Made by a program: the position numbers and the translations under genes
The notes under the pieces: model-generated
What the model saw: the letters and a program-made list of their open reading frames with translations, nothing else
Told to the model about the DNA's origin: nothing
Database searches by the model: none
Shown here: positions 25,137-33,487 of the stretch, piece after piece
How the letters are laid out: each line of letters begins with the position of its first letter
Position numbering within the stretch: position 1 is the first letter of the stretch
Origin: Aquitalea denitrificans
GTDB taxonomy: Bacteria > Pseudomonadota > Gammaproteobacteria > Burkholderiales > Chromobacteriaceae
NCBI RefSeq assembly: GCF_009856625.1
Contig: NZ_CP047241.1
Span: 2,790,001-2,854,000, forward strand
DNA length: 64,000 nucleotides
Reading direction: 5' to 3'

Positions 25137-26516
25137 TCAAACCAGGCCGCGCTCTTTCAGTTGTTTCTCGAATTCCACCATGCACTTGGCCGCAGTTTCA
25201 AGCATCTGGTCGATTTCTTCCTTGCTGATCACCAGCGGCGGTGCGGACACAATATGGTCGCCGCAGGCACGCATGATCAGGTTGTTCTTGAAGAAGATAT
25301 CGCGGCACATGGTGCCGATTTCGCCAAAGTTCGGGAACAGCTCACGGGTGGCTTTGTTCTTGACCAGGGTGAATGCCTGAATCAGGCCCACGCCACGCAC
25401 ATCGTCCACATGTTCAAACTGGCCGAACACTTCACGCCAGCGTTTTTGCATGTAGGGGCCGGTGTCGTTCTTCACGCGGTCGACAATGCCTTCGTCACGC
25501 AGGGCCTTGACGTTGGCGTGCGCCACGGCAGCAGCCACCGGGTGACCGGAGTAGGTAAAGCCGTGGTTGAAGTCACCGCCCTCGGCCAGCGTAGTTGCCA
25601 CTTTTTCATTGACGAATACTGCGCCAATCGGCTGATAGCCGGAGGACAGGCCCTTGGCGGTGGTGAAGATGTCCGGCTTGAAGCCGAATACCTGCTGGCC
25701 GAACCATTCACCAGTGCGACCAAAACCGCAGATGACTTCATCGGCCACCAGCAGGATGTCGTACTTCTGGCAGATGCGCTGAATTTCCGGCCAGTAGGTG
25801 GACGGCGGCACAATCACGCCACCGGCGCCCTGAATCGGCTCGCCCACGAAGGCAGCCACCTTGTCGGCACCCACTTCCAGAATCTTGTCTTCCACCCACT
25901 TGGCGGCAGCCAGGCCGAACTCTTCCGGCGTCATGTCCTTGCCATGCTTGTACCACCACGGCTGTTCCACATGCACGATGCCCGGAATCGGCAGATCGCC
26001 CTGTTCGTGCATATAGGTCATGCCGCCCAGGCTGGCACCGCCGATGGTGGAACCGTGATAGCCGTTCCAGCGGCCAATCAGGGTCTTCTTGTCCTTCTTG
26101 CCTTTTACATCCCAGTAGCGACGCACCATGCGGATCATGGTATCGACGGATTCGGAGCCGGAGTTGGTGTAGAACACCTGCTTGAACCCTTCCGGAGCCA
26201 CTTCTGCCAGCAGGTGGGACAGTTCCACCACCGCCGGATGCGTGGTTTTGAAGAAGGTATTGTAGTAAGCCAGCTGCTCCATCTGCTGCTTGGCGACTTC
26301 CGGCAGATCCTTGCGGCCATAACCGATATTGACACACCACAGGCCGGCCATGCCGTCGAGAATCTTGTTCCCTTCGGAGTCGTACAGATAAATGCCGTCT
26401 GCCTTGGTAATGACACGCGCACCCTGCTGGTTCAGCGAGTTGGTGTCAGTAAACGGATGCAGATGGTGTGCTGCATCCAGTTCGCGCCATTCGGTCGTAG
26501 TACGTTGGTTCTGCAT
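25137..26516 (-). CDS. Class III aminotransferase, putrescine/polyamine:pyruvate type (SpuC-like)
   Basis: A 459-residue fold-type I PLP enzyme. The N-terminus ELDAAHHLHPFTD, the cofactor region TNSGSESVDTMIRM, the PLP-phosphate Asp in LLVADEVICGFGRTG and the Schiff-base Lys in TTAKGLSSGYQPIGAV are all present. The sequence follows the SpuC group of Pseudomonas, which transfers the amine of putrescine, cadaverine or spermidine to pyruvate. It is the last gene of the minus-strand puuD-puuA-aminotransferase unit. The cluster has no PuuB oxidase, so this enzyme may supply the aldehyde, either from putrescine or from gamma-glutamylputrescine; that choice is inference. Confidence 0.88.
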   Translation of the reverse strand: MQNQRTTTEWRELDAAHHLHPFTDTNSLNQQGARVITKADGIYLYDSEGNKILDGMAGLWCVNIGYGRKDLPEVAKQQMEQLAYYNTFFKTTHPAVVELSHLLAEVAPEGFKQVFYTNSGSESVDTMIRMVRRYWDVKGKKDKKTLIGRWNGYHGSTIGGASLGGMTYMHEQGDLPIPGIVHVEQPWWYKHGKDMTPEEFGLAAAKWVEDKILEVGADKVAAFVGEPIQGAGGVIVPPSTYWPEIQRICQKYDILLVADEVICGFGRTGEWFGQQVFGFKPDIFTTAKGLSSGYQPIGAVFVNEKVATTLAEGGDFNHGFTYSGHPVAAAVAHANVKALRDEGIVDRVKNDTGPYMQKRWREVFGQFEHVDDVRGVGLIQAFTLVKNKATRELFPNFGEIGTMCRDIFFKNNLIMRACGDHIVSAPPLVISKEEIDQMLETAAKCMVEFEKQLKERGLV

Positions 26517-26565
26517 AAAAGCTTCCTCTCTACTATCTCTCCAGCCCTCGGGGGGCTTATTGTTG

Positions 26566-26717
26566 GGCTGGCCGGAATCGGCCAGCCTCAGGCTGCAACA
26601 TTGATGTTTCCAGACAAAACCCGGCCAAGCCGGATCTCAGGATCAAGATGCCTGCTGCGACTGCCTATTTCATTGTTGGCCGGCATCCCGGCCAACAGCT
26701 GCCAGCACGCTGGCAGC
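26566..26717. repeat. Cluster of four palindromes between the aminotransferase and puuA genes
   Basis: Perfect hairpins occur at 26566-26587 (GGCTGGCCG arms), 26621-26633 (CCGGC arms), 26675-26696 (GTTGGCCGG arms) and 26698-26717 (GCTGCCAG arms). The first and third share a TGGCCG core. None is followed by a T-run, so they look like REP-type or mRNA-processing elements that could set different levels of puuA and aminotransferase. Confidence 0.6.
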
Positions 26718-26736
26718 ACTCACCTGAAGCTTCTTC

Positions 26737-28068
26737 TTATACGTGCAGCAGCAGGAACTTGCGCTCCCACGGGCTGATGACGCGGAAGTATTCGGAGAAT
26801 TCCTTCTCCTTCATGCCCAGGTACATCTTCACAAAGTGCGGGCCCATGACTTCCGGAATATCCGGGCAGGCAGCCAGACGCTTGAGCGACTCTTCCGCAC
26901 CGTGCGGGAACTGGAAAGGCAGCTCGTAGGCATCGGTGGACATCGGCTCGCGCGGCTTGATCTTGTTGACGATGCCCAGATAGCCACAAGCCAGGGTGGC
27001 CGCCATGGCGATGTACGGGTTCACGTCCACGCCGGGCACGCGGTTTTCCACGCGGCGGGCTGCCGGGGAAGAATGCGGCACGCGCAGACCGACGGTACGG
27101 TTGTCGTAGCCCCACTCCACATTGGTCGGCGCAGCGGTATAGGGGCTGAGGCGACGGAAGGAGTTCACGTACGGCGCAAAGAACGGCATTACTTCCGGAA
27201 TGTAGTGCTGCATGCCGCCAATGAAGTGGAAGAAGATATCGGACGGGCTGCCATCTTCATTGGTGAACACGTTCTTGCCGGTGTTCTTGTCGATCAGGCT
27301 CTGGTGCATGTGCATGGCGGAGCCCGGCTCGTTTTCCATCGGCTTGGCCATGAAGGTGGCGTACATATTGTGGCGGAATGCCGCTTCGCGCACGGTACGC
27401 TTGAACAGGAATACCTGGTCGGCCAGATCCAGCGGATTACCATGCAGGAAGTTGATTTCCATCTGGGCGGTGCCGATTTCGTGAATCAGCGTGTCCACTT
27501 CCAGATTCTGCGCATGGCAGTAGTCGTAGATGTCTTCGAACAGCGGATCGAATTCGTTCACCGCATCAATCGAATAGGAGCGGCGGCCGAATTCGGCGCG
27601 ACCGGTACGGCCGATCGGGGCGGACAGCGGAATGTCCGGATCCGGGTTCGGCGACATCAGGTAGAACTCCATTTCCGGTGCCAGCACCGGCTCGAAGCCC
27701 AGTTCGTCAAACAGGCCCAACACGCGCTTGAGCACGCTACGCGGTGCCACGTCCACCAGCGAGCCATCGGCGCGGTAGCAGTCGTAAATCAGCTGGGCGG
27801 TGGGGTCCGCAGCCCAGGGCACAAAACGCAGGGAGTTCGGATCGGGCGTCAGCACCATATCCGGGTCAGTCAGGTCCAGCATGCTGTCGTCCGGGTAGTC
27901 GCCGGTAACAGTCTGGATCAGTACCGCTTCCGGAAGACGCATTTCCGGGTCGGAGACGAATTTGTCCTTGGGAACAATCTTGCCGCGTGCCACGCCGGTC
28001 ATGTCCGGTACGATGCACTCGACTTCCGTGATGCGATGTTCTCGCAGCCAATCATTGATTTGGTTCAT
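26737..28068 (-). CDS. puuA: Gamma-glutamylputrescine synthetase (glutamine synthetase family)
   Basis: A 443-residue GS-fold ligase that would join glutamate to putrescine with ATP. Active-site elements include APEMEFYL, the HEIGTAQMEINF glutamate pair, GSAMHMHQSL (ATP/Glu-binding His) and the NVEWGYDNRTVGLRVP arginine loop. The N-terminus (VECIVPDMTGVARGKIVPK) is that of PuuA/SpuB proteins rather than GlnA, and there is no adenylylation-site Tyr loop. GAGG at 5 bases supports the ATG at 28068; a longer frame was rejected. It lies 53 bases after puuD in the same unit. Confidence 0.88.
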   Translation of the reverse strand: MNQINDWLREHRITEVECIVPDMTGVARGKIVPKDKFVSDPEMRLPEAVLIQTVTGDYPDDSMLDLTDPDMVLTPDPNSLRFVPWAADPTAQLIYDCYRADGSLVDVAPRSVLKRVLGLFDELGFEPVLAPEMEFYLMSPNPDPDIPLSAPIGRTGRAEFGRRSYSIDAVNEFDPLFEDIYDYCHAQNLEVDTLIHEIGTAQMEINFLHGNPLDLADQVFLFKRTVREAAFRHNMYATFMAKPMENEPGSAMHMHQSLIDKNTGKNVFTNEDGSPSDIFFHFIGGMQHYIPEVMPFFAPYVNSFRRLSPYTAAPTNVEWGYDNRTVGLRVPHSSPAARRVENRVPGVDVNPYIAMAATLACGYLGIVNKIKPREPMSTDAYELPFQFPHGAEESLKRLAACPDIPEVMGPHFVKMYLGMKEKEFSEYFRVISPWERKFLLLHV

Positions 28069-28121
28069 GTTTTCCTCTACTTCCATAGTGGCCGGTAAAC
28101 CGGCTCTGGATAACGTGCGTC

Positions 28122-28877
28122 TCAGCCCTGGCGGCTGGCACGACGCGCGCGGCAAGCGTCACCGAACGCGTTGAAAATGGCCATGGACACCGGGTTTTCC
28201 CAGTATTTCCATTCCGGATGCCACTGCGCGCCATAGGCAAAGCCCTTGGCATCCTTGACCCGGTAAGCCTCCACCAGCCCATCATCCGCCACGCCTTCCG
28301 CAATCAGGCGGTCGGCCAAACGTTTGATACCTTGCTGGTGCAGCGAGTTCACCCTGACTTCGTCCTGCCCCAGCCAGCTTTTGAGCAAGCTGTCCGGTTG
28401 CAGGTGCAGGGCATGAGCCAGACCATACATCTCATCCAGATTCTGAGTATCCGGCTCGCGATGATCGCTAAAGCCTGCTTCTTCCTGTACGTGCTGGAAG
28501 AGTTCGCCGCCCAGTGCAACATTGATTTCCTGGAAACCGCGGCAAATACCCAGAAGCGGGATGCCTTCTTGCAGAAGAAGGTCGATGAGCGGCAGCGTGG
28601 TTGCATCACGCGCCGGATCATGAAGTGTTCCCTGGCGGCTGGCAGCGCCGCCATAACGATGAGGCTCTACATTGGACAGCGAGCCAGGCAGCAGCACACC
28701 GTCCACAAACTTGAGATATTCGCGCAGCGGCGCAGCATCACCCAGCGACGGGATCAGCACCGGGATACCACCCACGCCACCTGCGGCAGCTGCAATGTAT
28801 TTCTCGCCAACCGCGTGAAATGGCAGACCGCTTACCAGTTTCACATCACACGGAATGCCGATGATAGGTTGCTGCAT
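28122..28877 (-). CDS. puuD: Gamma-glutamyl-gamma-aminobutyrate hydrolase (class I amidotransferase fold)
   Basis: A 251-residue peptidase C26 enzyme that would release GABA and glutamate from gamma-glutamyl-GABA. The nucleophile elbow is LLGICRGFQEINVALGG, and the His-Glu pair is GAQWHPEWKYWENP; the entry LLPGSLSNVEP is typical of PuuD. GAGG at 5 bases supports the ATG at 28877; the frame continues 95 residues upstream through promoter DNA and was trimmed. It is the first gene of the minus-strand polyamine unit, with a long divergent region before puuR. Confidence 0.9.
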   Translation of the reverse strand: MQQPIIGIPCDVKLVSGLPFHAVGEKYIAAAAGGVGGIPVLIPSLGDAAPLREYLKFVDGVLLPGSLSNVEPHRYGGAASRQGTLHDPARDATTLPLIDLLLQEGIPLLGICRGFQEINVALGGELFQHVQEEAGFSDHREPDTQNLDEMYGLAHALHLQPDSLLKSWLGQDEVRVNSLHQQGIKRLADRLIAEGVADDGLVEAYRVKDAKGFAYGAQWHPEWKYWENPVSMAIFNAFGDACRARRASRQG

Positions 28878-29343
28878 AAGGACCTCGTTAACTCGATTGA
28901 GGAATTCGCTGCTGCGAACTCCGACAGTTGCAACTTCGCGGCATTCTGCACTGCCAATAAAGCAGGCTGCGACAGGACGGAAACAGCTCATGGCGTCATT
29001 CATACGACACATTGCACTTCCTGTTACCGCAGCTGACCAGCCAGACTTGAAACCATGTAAACGGTCGAGACAACTGATCAGATGAAAGTACGCCGTCGCT
29101 GTGCAGAATACCAGCACGAAACAGCATGCCACGGTTCTTGCAACAAGCCAAGGTTTGATCAAATATACTGTTGCGGATGTTTAAAAAAATCCACAGCACA
29201 CTTGATTCCTGTGGTCGATTCTGGCTATAAACTCGAAAACTTGCAAAATAATTTGATTTTGCGACGCAACAACAGATGCGGGATACGATCAAAAACCCTA
29301 TGATGGAACGTCTAAAATTATTAACATAGATGGAAACCGCCAG
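28878..29343. other. Divergent puuD/puuR control region
   Basis: No gene was supported in these 466 bases, which are clearly more AT-rich from about 29150 on. The region holds a 20-base palindrome (29243-29262), a TTTGATCAAA palindrome (29154-29163) and a TATGAT -10-like box (29299-29304) ahead of puuR. Confidence 0.6.
29243..29262. promoter_or_regulatory. Palindromic operator candidate for the PuuR-like regulator
   Basis: GCAAAAT (29243-29249) and ATTTTGC (29256-29262) form 7-base arms around a 6-base spacer, 81 bases before the puuR start. The size equals the 20-base sites bound by PuuR-type dimers. It is the only copy seen in the cluster. Confidence 0.45.
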
Positions 29344-29889
29344 ATGGATGTTGGAGCACGATTGAGAGTGGTCAGAGAGCGCGCCGGACTCTCGCAACGC
29401 GAACTTGCCAAACGGGCAGGCGTGACAAACGGCACGATCTCGCTGATCGAGCAGAATCGCGTCAGCCCATCGATCAGCTCCCTGAAGAAAGTGCTGGAGG
29501 GCATGCCCATGACCCTGGCCGATTTCTTCACTTTTGATGTAGAGCCGCAACAGCCGCGTGTGTTTTATCAGGCCAAGGAGCTGCCCAATCTGGGCAATGA
29601 TCAAATCAAGCTGCTGCTGGTTGGCACTGCCCACGAACGCCGTGACATTGCCATTCTGAAAGAACATTACGAACCGGGTGCCGACACCGGTCCGGACATG
29701 CTGATGCACGAAGGCCAGGAAGGCGGCGTCATCATTGCCGGCTCGATAGAACTCACGGTCAACAATGAAACCCGTGTCCTGGGCCCGGGCGACTCTTACT
29801 ATTTCGACAGCAAACTGCCGCACCGCTTCCGCAATACCGGCAAGCAAGTCTGTGAAATTGTCAGCGCCAGCTCGCCGCCCACATTCTGA
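29344..29889 (+). CDS. puuR: PuuR-like transcriptional regulator (XRE HTH plus cupin)
   Basis: A 181-residue regulator. The N-terminal XRE helix-turn-helix (about 5-60: LRVVRERAGLSQRELAKRAG, NGTISLIEQNRVSPSISSL) is followed by a C-terminal cupin_2 domain (about 105-178: EGQEGGVIIAGSIEL, GPGDSYYFDSKLPHRFRN). This is the layout of PuuR, which represses putrescine genes and is released by putrescine. The ATG has no good Shine-Dalgarno, suggesting low expression. It is divergent from puuD and upstream of the aldehyde dehydrogenase gene on the same strand. Confidence 0.87.
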   Translation: MDVGARLRVVRERAGLSQRELAKRAGVTNGTISLIEQNRVSPSISSLKKVLEGMPMTLADFFTFDVEPQQPRVFYQAKELPNLGNDQIKLLLVGTAHERRDIAILKEHYEPGADTGPDMLMHEGQEGGVIIAGSIELTVNNETRVLGPGDSYYFDSKLPHRFRNTGKQVCEIVSASSPPTF

Positions 29890-29893
29890 TTGA

Positions 29894-29916
29894 CGGTTGC
29901 CAGCCACGAGCAACCG
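29894..29916 (+). repeat. Small hairpin between puuR and puuC
   Basis: CGGTTGC (29894-29900) pairs with GCAACCG (29910-29916) around a 9-base loop, directly after the puuR stop. There is no T-run, so it may protect or separate the puuR and puuC messages. Confidence 0.35.
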
Positions 29917-29948
29917 GGATCACCGCATATAACACCAGGAGAACACCA

Positions 29949-31436
29949 ATGGCTCGTACCCATGCACAGTGGAAGCAGTTTGCTGCCGAACTCAATATCG
30001 AAGGCCGCGCCTTCATCAACGGCAGCTATACCGCTGCCGCGGATGGCAAGACTTTCGACTGCATCAACCCGGCCAATGGCCAGAAGCTGGCGGACATCGC
30101 CTGCTGCGGCGAGGCCGAGGTCGAGGCTGCCGTCAAGGCCGCCCGCACTGCCTTTGATTCCGGTGCATGGTCCGAGCTGGCACCGCTGGCACGCGGCAAG
30201 ATCCTCAAGCGCTTTGCCGCGCTGATCCGCGAACATGGCGACGAGCTGGCCCTGCTGGAAACCCTGGACATGGGCAAGCCGATTGGCGACTCCACCACCG
30301 TGGACGTGCCGGGCGCAGCCTACTGCGTGGAATGGTTTGCCGAGGCCATCGACAAGATCGGCGGCGAAGTGGCCCCGGTCGATCCGAAACTGGTGGGCCT
30401 GGTTACCCGCGAAGCCATTGGCGTGGTAGCCGCCGTGGTGCCGTGGAACTTCCCCATCCTGATGGCAAGCTGGAAATTCGGCCCGGCGCTGGCTGCGGGT
30501 AACGCCGTCATCGTCAAGCCGTCGGAAAAATCCCCGCTCACCGCCATTCGTCTGGCACAGCTGGCCAAGGACGCTGGCATCCCCGACGGTATCTTCCAGG
30601 TGCTGCCGGGTGCAGGTGAAGTCGGCAAAGCACTGGCGCTGCACATGGATGTGGATTGCCTGGCCTTCACCGGTTCCACCGGCGTGGGCAAGCTGATTGC
30701 CGGCTACGCAGCGCAATCCAACCTCAAGCGCGTGTGGCTGGAACTGGGTGGCAAGTCGCCCAATATCGTGCTGGAAGACTGCGCCGATATCGCCAAGGCA
30801 GCCCGCACCGCCGCCGGTGGCATTTTCTTCAATATGGGTGAAATGTGCACCGCCGGTTCACGTGTGCTAGTGCACAGCAAGGTGAAGGAACAATTCCTGG
30901 CTGAATTCAAAAAGGCAGCGGAAGGCTGGTATCCGGGCGATCCGCTGGACCCGGCCACCAGCATGGGTGCCATCGTGGACAAGATCCAGTACGACAAGGT
31001 GCTGTCCTACGTGGACAAGGGCATCAGCGAAGGTGCCGGCCTGATCTGCGGCGGCAAGGCCACCCACACAGACCGGGGCCTGTTCATCGAACCCACCGCC
31101 TTTGACTGCCCGCGCCCGGACATGACCACCTGCCGCGAAGAAATCTTCGGGCCGGTGCTGTCGGTGATCACCTTCGACACCATCGACGAGGCCGTACGCA
31201 TCGCCAATGACTCCGAATACGGCCTGGCTGCCGCGGTATGGACTGCCAACGTGACTACCGCGCATCAGGTATCACGCCGCCTGCGCGCCGGTACGGTATG
31301 GGTGAACTGCTACGACGAAGGCGGCGACATGAACTTCCCCTTCGGCGGCTTCAAGCAGTCGGGTAATGGTCGCGACAAGTCACTGCACGCGCTGGAAAAA
31401 TACACCGAACTGAAGAGCACGCTGATCAAGCTGTAA
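29949..31436 (+). CDS. puuC: Gamma-glutamyl-gamma-aminobutyraldehyde dehydrogenase (ALDH family)
   Basis: A 495-residue NAD(P)-dependent aldehyde dehydrogenase of normal length. Visible parts are the VVPWNFPILMASWK Rossmann entry, FTGSTGVGKL, the catalytic Glu in LELGGKSPNIV, the nucleophile Cys in FNMGEMCTAGSR and EEIFGPVLSV. The C-terminal FPFGGFKQSGNGRDKS is typical of PuuC. It oxidises the aldehyde of the putrescine route to the acid used by PuuD. AGGAG at 7 bases precedes the ATG, and a strong terminator follows. Confidence 0.9.
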   Translation: MARTHAQWKQFAAELNIEGRAFINGSYTAAADGKTFDCINPANGQKLADIACCGEAEVEAAVKAARTAFDSGAWSELAPLARGKILKRFAALIREHGDELALLETLDMGKPIGDSTTVDVPGAAYCVEWFAEAIDKIGGEVAPVDPKLVGLVTREAIGVVAAVVPWNFPILMASWKFGPALAAGNAVIVKPSEKSPLTAIRLAQLAKDAGIPDGIFQVLPGAGEVGKALALHMDVDCLAFTGSTGVGKLIAGYAAQSNLKRVWLELGGKSPNIVLEDCADIAKAARTAAGGIFFNMGEMCTAGSRVLVHSKVKEQFLAEFKKAAEGWYPGDPLDPATSMGAIVDKIQYDKVLSYVDKGISEGAGLICGGKATHTDRGLFIEPTAFDCPRPDMTTCREEIFGPVLSVITFDTIDEAVRIANDSEYGLAAAVWTANVTTAHQVSRRLRAGTVWVNCYDEGGDMNFPFGGFKQSGNGRDKSLHALEKYTELKSTLIKL

Positions 31437-31461
31437 ACCGATCCGGCTTGTTGTAAACATG

Positions 31462-31495
31462 CGGGCCTTTGCCAGTGGTGGCGAAGGCCCGTTTT
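31462..31495 (+). terminator. Rho-independent terminator of puuC
   Basis: CGGGCCTT (31462-31469) pairs with AAGGCCCG (31484-31491). The stem continues inward through GCCA/TGGC to a GTGG loop, and TTTT follows. Confidence 0.9.
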
Positions 31496-31517
31496 GCCGT
31501 GCAGGCCTGCGGCAGAC

Positions 31518-33140
31518 TTACAAGGTGTACTGCTGGATGATGCCGATTTGTTTTTCCGCCAAGGACAGCAATTGCCCTGCATTACGCGCTGCATCTGCAG
31601 CGCTAACGGATGACGCCTCCGCCATTTGCACCACCTGTTCAATACGCTGGGCAATACTGTTGGCCGCCAACCCCTGCTCGGTAATGGAAATGGCCATTTC
31701 TTCTACCATTTTCACGGTATTTCCAGTGGCATCGCCAATTCTGCCGATGGCCTGATCGGCGTCATCCGCTCTTGAAACACCCATCCGCGCCAACTCCTCG
31801 GCTACTTTCATCTGCTCGGTTGCCTGGGTGGACTTCTCTCGCATGGCATTGATGGTTTGTGAGATCTCCTGCGTGGAAACCGCGGTACGTTCCGCCAGCT
31901 TGCGTACTTCGTCGGCCACCACGGCAAAACCTCGGCCCAACTCGCCCGCGCGCGCCGCCTCTATTGCAGCATTCAAGGCCAACAAATTGGTCTGGTCGGC
32001 GATATCCTTGATCACCAGCACCACAGTATTTACTGTACCGCTATAGTTTTCCAATTCCCGAATGCTGACTCCGGACTTTTCCACAGCCTGAGAAATTTCA
32101 CGTATATCCTGAATGGTCTGGGTAATGGTGGCCGAGCCTTGATGCGCCAGCGTTCCAGCCTCCTGCCCCAGATTGCGCGCATGCGTGGCACGTTCGGCAA
32201 TATGGTTCACCGCAACCGTCATTTGTTCGATCGAAGCGGCCATACTGGCAGAGGCTTCACTTTGCTGATTGGATGCAGAGGATACTTCTTTAGCAGACTG
32301 GCTGAACTCTTTGGAAGAAGTCATCACGGCACGGGCACTGGTCTGCATTTCGCCAAAGTTATGATGCAGATTCTCAATCAGTGCATTCACGGTATTCAGC
32401 ACCTCACAGACCTCATCCCGACCCTTTCGTACATGGCGCACGGTGAGATTCTTATCCTTGTTTAACTGATAAATAACGGATTTCATTTCAGCCAAGCCAC
32501 CAGCGATAGCCCGATAAACATTTAAATATACAAGCGACAATATCAGAAAAGAAATTCCGGCAACTGAAGAGAGCATAAGCACATTGCGGGCCGAAGCTGA
32601 TGCATCCTCGCGTTGAATATTCTCCGCAATTTTCATATTGTAGGCAACATGCTCACGAATAGCGCGCATAAATGCCTCGGCCGCCATCTTGACATCCCCA
32701 GTCAAAAAATGGGCAAGTGCAATACCTCGCCCGGTTGCCGTAGCCTCCAGCGCTAGTGCAGACAGCACCGCCTTATTATAACGATCAAATGCTTCCTTAT
32801 CCTTCAAGAGCAGCATCTTATCCTGCTGGTCATATATATCATTTTTTTCATATCGATCCAGCACCTGCTTTAGTTGCACGGCTGAAGATTGAAACATCTG
32901 CAGCAGCTTTTTTCGCTCTTCAGTAGAATCAACCAATAGCGTTTTATTGGCATCAGTGCGCATTTCGACAAATGCATCAATAGCGCCATTCAGATCCTTG
33001 ACCGATGGCAGCAGATTATTCAACGCATCATCCAGTCTGCGATCTGCCATTTTTTCAAAACTGATTGCCATTACAACCAGAATCAGCATGGTCAACACTG
33101 AAACCAGAATGGACATTAACAATCTTGATGAGAGCTTCAT
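31518..33140 (-). CDS. Methyl-accepting chemotaxis protein (4HB-type sensor)
   Basis: A 540-residue inner-membrane chemoreceptor. TM1 (about 7-30) and TM2 (about 187-210) enclose a helical periplasmic sensor of about 155 residues, consistent with a four-helix bundle. The cytoplasmic hairpin tip IADQTNLLALNAAIEAARAG followed by GFAVVADEVRKLAERT is fully conserved and binds CheA/CheW. No CheR-binding pentapeptide is visible at the C-terminus. The sensor half is much more AT-rich than the signalling half. GAGG at 6 bases supports the ATG at 33140. It lies between the two amine clusters, so an amine ligand is conceivable but unproven. Confidence 0.9.
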   Translation of the reverse strand: MKLSSRLLMSILVSVLTMLILVVMAISFEKMADRRLDDALNNLLPSVKDLNGAIDAFVEMRTDANKTLLVDSTEERKKLLQMFQSSAVQLKQVLDRYEKNDIYDQQDKMLLLKDKEAFDRYNKAVLSALALEATATGRGIALAHFLTGDVKMAAEAFMRAIREHVAYNMKIAENIQREDASASARNVLMLSSVAGISFLILSLVYLNVYRAIAGGLAEMKSVIYQLNKDKNLTVRHVRKGRDEVCEVLNTVNALIENLHHNFGEMQTSARAVMTSSKEFSQSAKEVSSASNQQSEASASMAASIEQMTVAVNHIAERATHARNLGQEAGTLAHQGSATITQTIQDIREISQAVEKSGVSIRELENYSGTVNTVVLVIKDIADQTNLLALNAAIEAARAGELGRGFAVVADEVRKLAERTAVSTQEISQTINAMREKSTQATEQMKVAEELARMGVSRADDADQAIGRIGDATGNTVKMVEEMAISITEQGLAANSIAQRIEQVVQMAEASSVSAADAARNAGQLLSLAEKQIGIIQQYTL

Positions 33141-33174
33141 CAAACACCTCAGACATTTGGTGGTAAATATCTTG

Positions 33175-33202
33175 CTTATAGCACCCCCATCATTAGCTTC
33201 AA
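33175..33202 (-). promoter_or_regulatory. Sigma-70 promoter candidate for the chemoreceptor gene
   Basis: On the minus strand TTGAAG (33197-33202) and TATAAG (33175-33180) are separated by 16 bases, about 35 bases before the ATG. No sigma-28-type motif was seen. Confidence 0.4.
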
Positions 33203-33359
33203 GCAACGCCACACAAGTCAATCTTGACCTTTAGTACAGGTTAAAACATCAGCAAATAAATCACCATAAACTATGTAAATTTATTCAGGCCAATCACATT
33301 GAATGCATTTCACTCTTAATGACCGCAGCCATTAATAAAACGCAATTCATAATACCAAT

Positions 33360-33385
33360 AAAAAAGGCGCTTCTGCAGAAGCGCC
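33360..33385 (-). terminator. Terminator downstream of the COG2509 flavoprotein gene
   Basis: A perfect 20-base palindrome (33366-33385, GGCGCTTCTG arm) is followed on the minus strand by six T residues. Confidence 0.85.
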
Positions 33386-33487
33386 CAGGCACAACATCAT
33401 CATTCATTTAATACTGCAATCCATCTTATGGCATATAGCGCCAACACCGGACGTGGTGCCAGACCTGTCAAGTCATGGAGAAAATCG

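Larger units (their letters stand above)
33141..33487. other. AT-rich intergenic region upstream of the chemoreceptor gene
   Basis: No gene was seen in these 347 bases. They contain the chemoreceptor promoter candidate at 33175-33202 and the terminator of the flavoprotein gene at 33360-33385. Base composition is clearly AT-richer than the window average. Confidence 0.6.

Noticed and set aside
24933..26777. 614-codon open frame on the plus strand opposite the aminotransferase
   Set aside because: It is a shadow of the GC-rich codons of the real minus-strand gene; the translation is rich in His and Gln, with no domain, and it crosses the terminator and palindrome regions.
26743..28098. 451-codon plus-strand frame opposite puuA
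   Set aside because: His/Val-rich shadow of the ligase gene without a ribosome binding site or domain.
28996..29913. 305-codon minus-strand frame across the puuR gene and divergent region
   Set aside because: It overlaps the intact HTH-cupin regulator and reads through an AT-rich control region; no motif was seen.
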